This document shows positions 59,472 through 64,000 of a stretch of 64,000 bases of DNA, piece after piece; the first letter of the stretch is position 1; every line of letters starts with the position of its first letter. This DNA is from Terrisporobacter petrolearius (GTDB lineage Bacteria; Bacillota; Clostridia; Peptostreptococcales; Peptostreptococcaceae): assembly GCF_032598785.1 (NCBI RefSeq), contig NZ_CP102984.1. One strand, 5' to 3'. Below the pieces are notes generated by a model. It was not told where the DNA came from. It did no database searches and saw nothing but the letters and a program-made list of their open reading frames with translations. The position numbers and the translations under genes are program-made.

Positions 59472-61097
59472 CTATCTTTCAACAGCATACATTTCTTTTA
59501 ATTGTTTTTGTATATCTTTATTTTCTAAATACTCTTCTAAAGTAGTTTTTCTATCCATTATTCCACCAGGAGTAATTTCTATTATTCTATTAGCAAGAGT
59601 TTGTATCATCTCGTGGTCATGAGAACTGAATAGCATAACTCCAGAGAATTTTTCTAAACCTTTATTTACAGAAGTTATAGACTCTAAGTCTAAATGGTTA
59701 GTTGGATCGTCTAATACTAATACATTTGAGTTTGAAAGCATTAATTTCGATAGCATGCATCTAACTTTCTCTCCTCCTGATAAAACATGAGCTTGTTTTA
59801 AAGCTTCTTCACCACTAAATAACATTCTACCTAAGAATCCTCTTATGAATGATTCTGATTTTTCTTCTGAGAACTGTCTTAACCAGTCAACTAGTGAGTA
59901 TTCACATCCTTCAAAGAAGTTATTGTGGTTCTTTGGAAGATAAGATTGAGAAGTAGTTACACCCCATTTGAATGTACCAGCATCTGCAGTTTCTTCTCCC
60001 ATTAATATATTGAATAAAGTTGTTATAGCTATTTCATCTCCCATGAAAGCAACTTTATCTTCTTTATCAAGTCTAAAAGATACATTATCAAGAACTTTCA
60101 CACCATCTACAGTTTTAGTTAATCCTTCAACTTCTAAAACTTCGTTTCCTATTTCTCGCTCAGGAGTAAATCCAACATAAGGATATCTTCTTCTTGATGG
60201 TTGTATATCTTCAACTTGTAATTTGTCTAATTGTTTCTTTCTTGAAGTAGCTTGTTTTGCTTTAGAAGCATTTGAACTAAATCTTGCAATGAACTCTTTT
60301 AATTGAGCTATTTTTTCTTCAGTCTTTTTATTTTGGTCTTTTTGTAATTGTAATGCTAATTGACTTGATTCATACCAGAAGTCGTAGTTACCTACATACA
60401 TTTGTATTTTACCAAAGTCAACGTCAACTATATTTGTACATATTTGGTTTAAGAAGTGTCTATCATGTGATACAACTATAACGATAGAATCTTCTAAGTC
60501 CATTATGAAGTTGTTTAACCAGTTTATTGATTGGAAGTCTAAGTGGTTAGTAGGCTCATCTAGTAATAATATTTCTGGTTTACCAAATAAAGCTTTAGCA
60601 AGTAAAACCTTAACTTTTTCTCCACCTTCTAATTCTTTTAATTGCTTGTAGTGTAAGTCTTTATCTATTCCAAGACCCATTAATATTTTTTCTGCATTTG
60701 TTTCTGCATCCCATCCATCAAGTTCAGCAAACTCTCCTTCAAGTTCTGCAGCTTTTATACCATCTTCTTCTGAGAAATCTTCTTTCATATATAAAGCATC
60801 TTTCTCTTTCATTATTTGATATAATCTTTCATGCCCCATTATAACAACGTCTAAAACAGTTTCTTCATCGTATTTGAAGTGATCCTGCCTTAAAACAGAC
60901 ATTCTTTCTTTTTCTGTTATGCTTATAGATCCTGTGTTTGGCTCTATATCACCAGATAATATTTTAAGGAAAGTAGTTTTTCCTGCACCATTAGCTCCTA
61001 TTATCCCGTAGCAATTTCCTTTAGTAAATTTTAAGTTAACATCTTTATATAATTCTTTATCACCGAATCTAAGTCCAATATTAGTAACTTGTAACAT
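59472..61097 (-). CDS. ABC-F family ATPase (YkpA/YbiT-like)
   Basis: 541 aa, with two ABC domains, no membrane part and an ABC-F linker (KDQNKKTEEKIAQLKEFIAR). Domain 1 has Walker A GANGAGKTT, signature LEGGEKVK and Walker B ILLLDEPTNHLDF. Domain 2 keeps the signature LSGGEKVRCML and VLVLDDPTNHLDL, but its Walker A is GDEIAITT, without the usual Gly-Lys. ABC-F proteins act on the ribosome (translation factors, some antibiotic-protecting). This subtype is a housekeeping type. The ATG at 61097 follows AAAGGA; a TTG at 61106 is less likely. Confidence 0.92.
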   Translation of the reverse strand: MLQVTNIGLRFGDKELYKDVNLKFTKGNCYGIIGANGAGKTTFLKILSGDIEPNTGSISITEKERMSVLRQDHFKYDEETVLDVVIMGHERLYQIMKEKDALYMKEDFSEEDGIKAAELEGEFAELDGWDAETNAEKILMGLGIDKDLHYKQLKELEGGEKVKVLLAKALFGKPEILLLDEPTNHLDFQSINWLNNFIMDLEDSIVIVVSHDRHFLNQICTNIVDVDFGKIQMYVGNYDFWYESSQLALQLQKDQNKKTEEKIAQLKEFIARFSSNASKAKQATSRKKQLDKLQVEDIQPSRRRYPYVGFTPEREIGNEVLEVEGLTKTVDGVKVLDNVSFRLDKEDKVAFMGDEIAITTLFNILMGEETADAGTFKWGVTTSQSYLPKNHNNFFEGCEYSLVDWLRQFSEEKSESFIRGFLGRMLFSGEEALKQAHVLSGGEKVRCMLSKLMLSNSNVLVLDDPTNHLDLESITSVNKGLEKFSGVMLFSSHDHEMIQTLANRIIEITPGGIMDRKTTLEEYLENKDIQKQLKEMYAVER

Positions 61098-61259
61098 ATA
61101 TATCAATCCTTTCTCTTATAGTCATTTATAAAACACAACATTCTAATCTTATAATAAATAATCACTTTAGTCAATAAGTCTATGACTAGAATATATAATA
61201 TTTTTTTATAAAACAACTACACTAATTTAAATACCATATAATTTTATTAAAATATAAAA

Positions 61260-61287
61260 ATTGCAAACAAATTTATTTGCTTGCAAT
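61260..61287 (-). terminator. Terminator after the FtsZ-like gene
   Basis: Arms ATTGCAA..AAAT and ATTT..TTGCAAT, with T-rich sequence on the minus-strand side. Confidence 0.55.
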
Positions 61288-61315
61288 CTTATTAATACTA
61301 CTTAAAATTTCAATA

Positions 61316-62041
61316 TTATTTACTTATTAAACATATTTTAACTTTGTCATTGTTATACTTAGTAGCATTATATGAAAACATAATATCATAAGTATTTCCT
61401 AATATTTCATTTATTTTCATATTAACGTTATTTATAAATATTAATTCATTTTCTATTAAATTTTGAGACATTTCATAAAATACTAAAGCTTTCTTTTTTA
61501 CCTCTTGGCCTTCAGTAGTATAAGTTTCTTCTGTAAGTAGTTTAGCTATTTCATCAACAGTTGCATCTTTTTCAAATTCTTCTATAGAATAAGATATAGC
61601 AGAATCTTTATCAAAAATTTCTTTTAAATCAGTATAATCTATGGCTAAAAATAAATTTTCATCAACAGCTTCTACTACTATGTTCATTAAGTCTTGCACT
61701 TTTTCACTATTGTATTTATTTATTTTTATTTCTTTATCTAGACCCATTTCATCTTTATTTTCTTTTAGTGAGCTGTCCAAACCTATACAAATTACTCTTC
61801 TTTCATTTGCCATAAAAGAAATAGCTTTTACTATATCTTTTACCTTTGCCTCTTCACTGTTATAAGATATAAATAAAATTTCTATACCATCTAATAAAGC
61901 TCTAACATATTCTTTATCCACATCTTGGTTTAAATTTATTTCTTCAAAACTAAAGTTTTTTTCTAATTTATTTTCAAATGAATTCAGAGTTTTTATCCCC
62001 TCAATACCTACTCCTATAAACTTAGAATATTTCTCCTCCAT
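61316..62041 (-). CDS. Divergent FtsZ-like protein without GTP-binding signature
   Basis: 241 aa. The order of elements recalls FtsZ: an opening FIGVGIEGIKTLNSFE where FtsZ has VGGGGxNxV, then a Rossmann-like first half. FLAIDYTDLKEIFDKDSAIS resembles the FtsZ NxDFADVxxIMxxxGxA block, and the C-terminal half ends in a sheet like FtsZ's (DIMFSYNATKYNNDKVKICL, compare the family's E-V-R-V-T-V-I end). The tubulin loop GGGTGTG is missing, so it should not bind GTP normally. It may be a regulatory or structural paralogue. AAGGAGG precedes the ATG. The queT gene is 23 bases upstream, so they may be co-transcribed. Confidence 0.5.
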   Translation of the reverse strand: MEEKYSKFIGVGIEGIKTLNSFENKLEKNFSFEEINLNQDVDKEYVRALLDGIEILFISYNSEEAKVKDIVKAISFMANERRVICIGLDSSLKENKDEMGLDKEIKINKYNSEKVQDLMNIVVEAVDENLFLAIDYTDLKEIFDKDSAISYSIEEFEKDATVDEIAKLLTEETYTTEGQEVKKKALVFYEMSQNLIENELIFINNVNMKINEILGNTYDIMFSYNATKYNNDKVKICLISK

Positions 62042-62064
62042 AAGTTGCCTCCTTGCAAAATTAA

Positions 62065-62565
62065 TTATTTTAAATTTTTTATTCTATTGCCATATTTATT
62101 ATTAACCATTTTGAAAACTGGTAAACCTACTATAGTTATAACTACAAATTCTCCAAATCCAACTTGAAGAAATCCTAGAACAAATGGCACTCCAAAGAAT
62201 TTGTATAATTCCCATCCTATAATTAATGCATTTATTATTGTTGGCCAAAGAGATGCAATAAATAATGTATATTTATTGTTCTTTATAAGTTTTGGCGTGT
62301 AATATACTAAAATAGAACTTATTAAAGTTGCCAGCGTACCAAATATTATATCAGGAACTCCAAATGGTCCTACTACATTTGCTAAAAAACAGCCTAGTGT
62401 TAAAGCTATTATGTATTCTTTACCAAATAGAGGTAAAAACATTAATATTTCTGAAATTCTAAATTGAATTTGTCCATAACTAATAAATCCAAGCGCTAAA
62501 GTTATTACAGCATAAAGTGCTGCTATTAATCCAACTATAGCAATTTGTTTATTTTTATTTGTCAT
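62065..62565 (-). CDS. queT: QueT family transporter (queuosine precursor ECF S-component)
   Basis: 166 aa with five to six helices. IAIVGLIAALYAVITLALGF, the family's YGQIQFRISEILMFLPLFGK, GCFLANVVGPFGVPDIIFGT and a final VGFGEFVVITIVGLPVF are QueT hallmarks. It would capture preQ1, preQ0 or queuine for tRNA queuosine using a shared EcfAAT module not present here. AGGAGGG precedes the ATG. I looked for a preQ1 riboswitch upstream and did not find one, only a GCATAA/TTATGC hairpin directly before the ribosome site. Confidence 0.9.
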   Translation of the reverse strand: MTNKNKQIAIVGLIAALYAVITLALGFISYGQIQFRISEILMFLPLFGKEYIIALTLGCFLANVVGPFGVPDIIFGTLATLISSILVYYTPKLIKNNKYTLFIASLWPTIINALIIGWELYKFFGVPFVLGFLQVGFGEFVVITIVGLPVFKMVNNKYGNRIKNLK

Positions 62566-62582
62566 ACTTCCCTCCTAAGCAT

Positions 62583-62613
62583 AAGTTATACTTCTTTTAA
62601 TTATTATGCAACA
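62583..62613 (-). promoter_or_regulatory. Hairpin in the queT leader next to the ribosome site
   Basis: On the minus strand TTGCATAA and TTATGCTTA form a stem whose 3' side ends two bases before AGGAGGG. It may influence translation. It does not match the known preQ1 aptamer classes. Confidence 0.3.
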
Positions 62614-62784
62614 TGAACGATTATATTATAAATCTATAAATATCTCAAGTAAGATAATTACTAAGATTTAATATTTATTTTATTTATTAATCATATAGAT
62701 ATATAAGTAATTTTAATTTCTACTCCTTTTTACTATTAAATTTATATAGTAACAAAAGATTAGTTTTAAATGTGAGGTGGTAAT

Positions 62785-63942
62785 ATGAAAAAGAAATATA
62801 GAACATTGTTTAAATTTGATATAGAGCCTATAACAAGTATATTACTTATCTTTTCTACAATTGTTGCTCTTTATATATGCAATAGTCCCTACAAATACTT
62901 ATATGATAACTTATTTTATAATACTTACATTATAAATGACTTTAATTTACATAGCTTTGTTAATGACTTTTTAATGTCCATATTTTTTTTATTAGCAGGG
63001 TTAGAAATAAAAGATGAAATTTTATATGGAAGTTTATCTTCTTATAAACAAGCATCTTTTCCTGTAATTGCATCTATAGGTGGTGTAATAATGCCTGCAA
63101 TAATTTTCACATATTTTAATTTAAATACAAATTATATTAATGGAATTTGCATACCCATATCAACTGATATCGCCTTTTCTATGGGTATTTATTTTTTGTT
63201 TAACAAGTATTTAAATCCATCAATAAAAATGTTTTTATTATCTTTAGCTGTAGTAGATGATTTGGTTTCCATAATATTAATAGGCACAGTTTATTCATCA
63301 AAAATTAATTTATCTTTTTTTATTTTCTCTCTTTTTTGTTTAATTATAATTTGCATTGCAAATAAAGTTTTTAAAGTTGAAAACATATTTTTCTATCTAC
63401 TAATAGGACTATTTTTATGGTATTTTATTCATCTTAGTGGTATTCATTCAACTTTAAGTGGAATACTTTTAGCTATAGGAATTCCTGCAAAATCATATAA
63501 ACGAAAACATTCAGTATCTCATTTAACAAGAAGACTTTTTAGTATTTTTAATAATTTTATTATAATACCATTGTTTGCATTTGCTAATACAGGAGTAAGT
63601 ATTGACTCTAGTTTAAATTTATCAAAATATCCAACTATATTTTTAGGTATATATCTAGGCCTTTTAATAGGAAAGCCACTAGGAATAATGCTTTTTACCT
63701 ATATTACCAATTTAATAGGATTATCAAAAAAACCTAAGGAGTTAAACTGGACATCCGTATTTATTGTATCTCTAATTTCTAGTATTGGTTTTACTATGTC
63801 AATATTTGTTTCAGAGGTCGCTTATATTGGCAATGCAGAACTTATAAGTATATCTAAACTTTGCATATTGATTAGTAGCTTAACCTCTATAATACTTTCA
63901 TCTTTATTTATAAAAACATTTAAAGAATTACATATTATATAA
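62785..63942 (+). CDS. nhaA: Na+/H+ antiporter NhaA
   Basis: 385 aa with about 12 helices, the standard length. Family blocks present are FFLLAGLEIKDEILYGSL, PVIASIGGVIMPAIIF, PISTDIAFSMGIYF, the cation-binding double aspartate in LSLAVVDDLVSIILIGT, HSTLSGILLAIGIPAK, IPLFAFANTGVSI and SIGFTMSIFVSEVA. It exchanges internal Na+ for external H+, aiding salt and alkaline tolerance. GAGGTGG precedes the ATG. NhaA is less common in Firmicutes than in Proteobacteria, though present in several anaerobes. Confidence 0.94.
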   Translation: MKKKYRTLFKFDIEPITSILLIFSTIVALYICNSPYKYLYDNLFYNTYIINDFNLHSFVNDFLMSIFFLLAGLEIKDEILYGSLSSYKQASFPVIASIGGVIMPAIIFTYFNLNTNYINGICIPISTDIAFSMGIYFLFNKYLNPSIKMFLLSLAVVDDLVSIILIGTVYSSKINLSFFIFSLFCLIIICIANKVFKVENIFFYLLIGLFLWYFIHLSGIHSTLSGILLAIGIPAKSYKRKHSVSHLTRRLFSIFNNFIIIPLFAFANTGVSIDSSLNLSKYPTIFLGIYLGLLIGKPLGIMLFTYITNLIGLSKKPKELNWTSVFIVSLISSIGFTMSIFVSEVAYIGNAELISISKLCILISSLTSIILSSLFIKTFKELHII

Positions 63943-63949
63943 TAAAAAA

Positions 63950-64000
63950 TTTGCTTCCCTTAAGCCACTGCGTGGGCGCCATGAAATTTTAGGCAACGAC
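63950..64000. repeat. GC-rich patch at the window edge
   Basis: After nhaA the composition jumps: CCACTGCGTGG is a small hairpin, followed by GGCGCC and ATGAAATTTTAGGC. It resembles in style, though not in exact sequence, the folded island at 7955-8045. It is cut by the window end. Confidence 0.3.

Noticed and set aside
62566..62780. preQ1 riboswitch expected before queT
   Set aside because: No preQ1 aptamer pattern. Only a simple GCATAA/TTATGC hairpin is present.

Overview
The window is very AT-rich, with most genes on the minus strand, A/T-run rho-independent terminators and strong AGGAGG ribosome sites. Gene content points to an anaerobic Clostridia member, probably Peptostreptococcaceae. 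The clues are a B12-dependent methylaspartate (glutamate mutase) operon, an aksA/acn/icd-type operon, miaB close to mutS, GlnRS, ECF transporters, and T-box and lysine riboswitch leaders. The family assignment is inference from gene content. I saw no rRNA, tRNA or CRISPR array.

Layout. 1-6.1 kb: 5' part of mutS, a 32-codon membrane micro-gene with its own terminator, a LarA/DUF2088-type gene, a CoA-type Nudix hydrolase, a decayed D-Ala-D-Ala carboxypeptidase pseudogene, and miaB. 6.2-9.7 kb: a C_GCAxxG_C_C redox protein, a DUF421/DUF4363 pair, uvsE and a DUF6483-like gene. 9.7-11.2 kb: IS256-family copy A. 11.2-15.5 kb: a broken substrate-binding lipoprotein, DUF169, and a ykoCDE-like ECF transporter. 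15.7-19.4 kb: an unknown protein, an SDR, a Cys-rich membrane protein, a methyltransferase and an MBL-fold hydrolase. 19.5-23.7 kb: isocitrate dehydrogenase, aconitase and a homocitrate/Re-citrate synthase-like gene, the likely oxidative route from acetyl-CoA to 2-oxoglutarate. 24.0-27.6 kb: a graveyard of mobile-element remnants (half a T-box leader, ATPase fragment, frameshifted phage-like genes, broken integrase) plus an unrelated IS256-family element.

27.6-34.2 kb: an RpiR regulator, MnmM, an RluB-like pseudouridine synthase, a TPR lipoprotein, a stalk-domain protein, IS256 copy B (same 1470 bp as copy A) and a secreted SH3b protein. 34.3-37.1 kb: lysC-lysA under a lysine riboswitch. 37.2-46 kb: an unknown wHTH/nuclease-like protein, a large membrane protein, a YiiX-like hydrolase, glnS, a lipid kinase, a LUD protein and an orphan NMT1-type binding lipoprotein. 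46.1-53.4 kb: a seven-gene operon with a clear sigma-A promoter: P-loop protein, glmS, glmL, glmE, mal, AtuA/DUF1446 and DUF4387. It converts L-glutamate to (2S,3S)-3-methylaspartate and then mesaconate. No conventional mesaconate hydratase is present, and the AtuA/DUF4387 pair occupies that place. 53.8-64 kb: a cold-shock protein, a CPBP protease, a TrmB regulator, a tautomerase/OCD/nucleoside-gate transporter group, an ABC-F protein, a degenerate FtsZ-like protein, QueT and NhaA.

The most interesting items are the AtuA/DUF4387 pair and P-loop gene in the glutamate mutase operon, the leader mini-ORF with hairpin upstream of that operon, the FtsZ-like protein lacking the tubulin GTP loop, the micro-gene at 1.7 kb, the GC-rich folded islands at 7.96-8.04 kb and at the window end, and the insertion of both IS256 copies in or just after the U-tract of a terminator.
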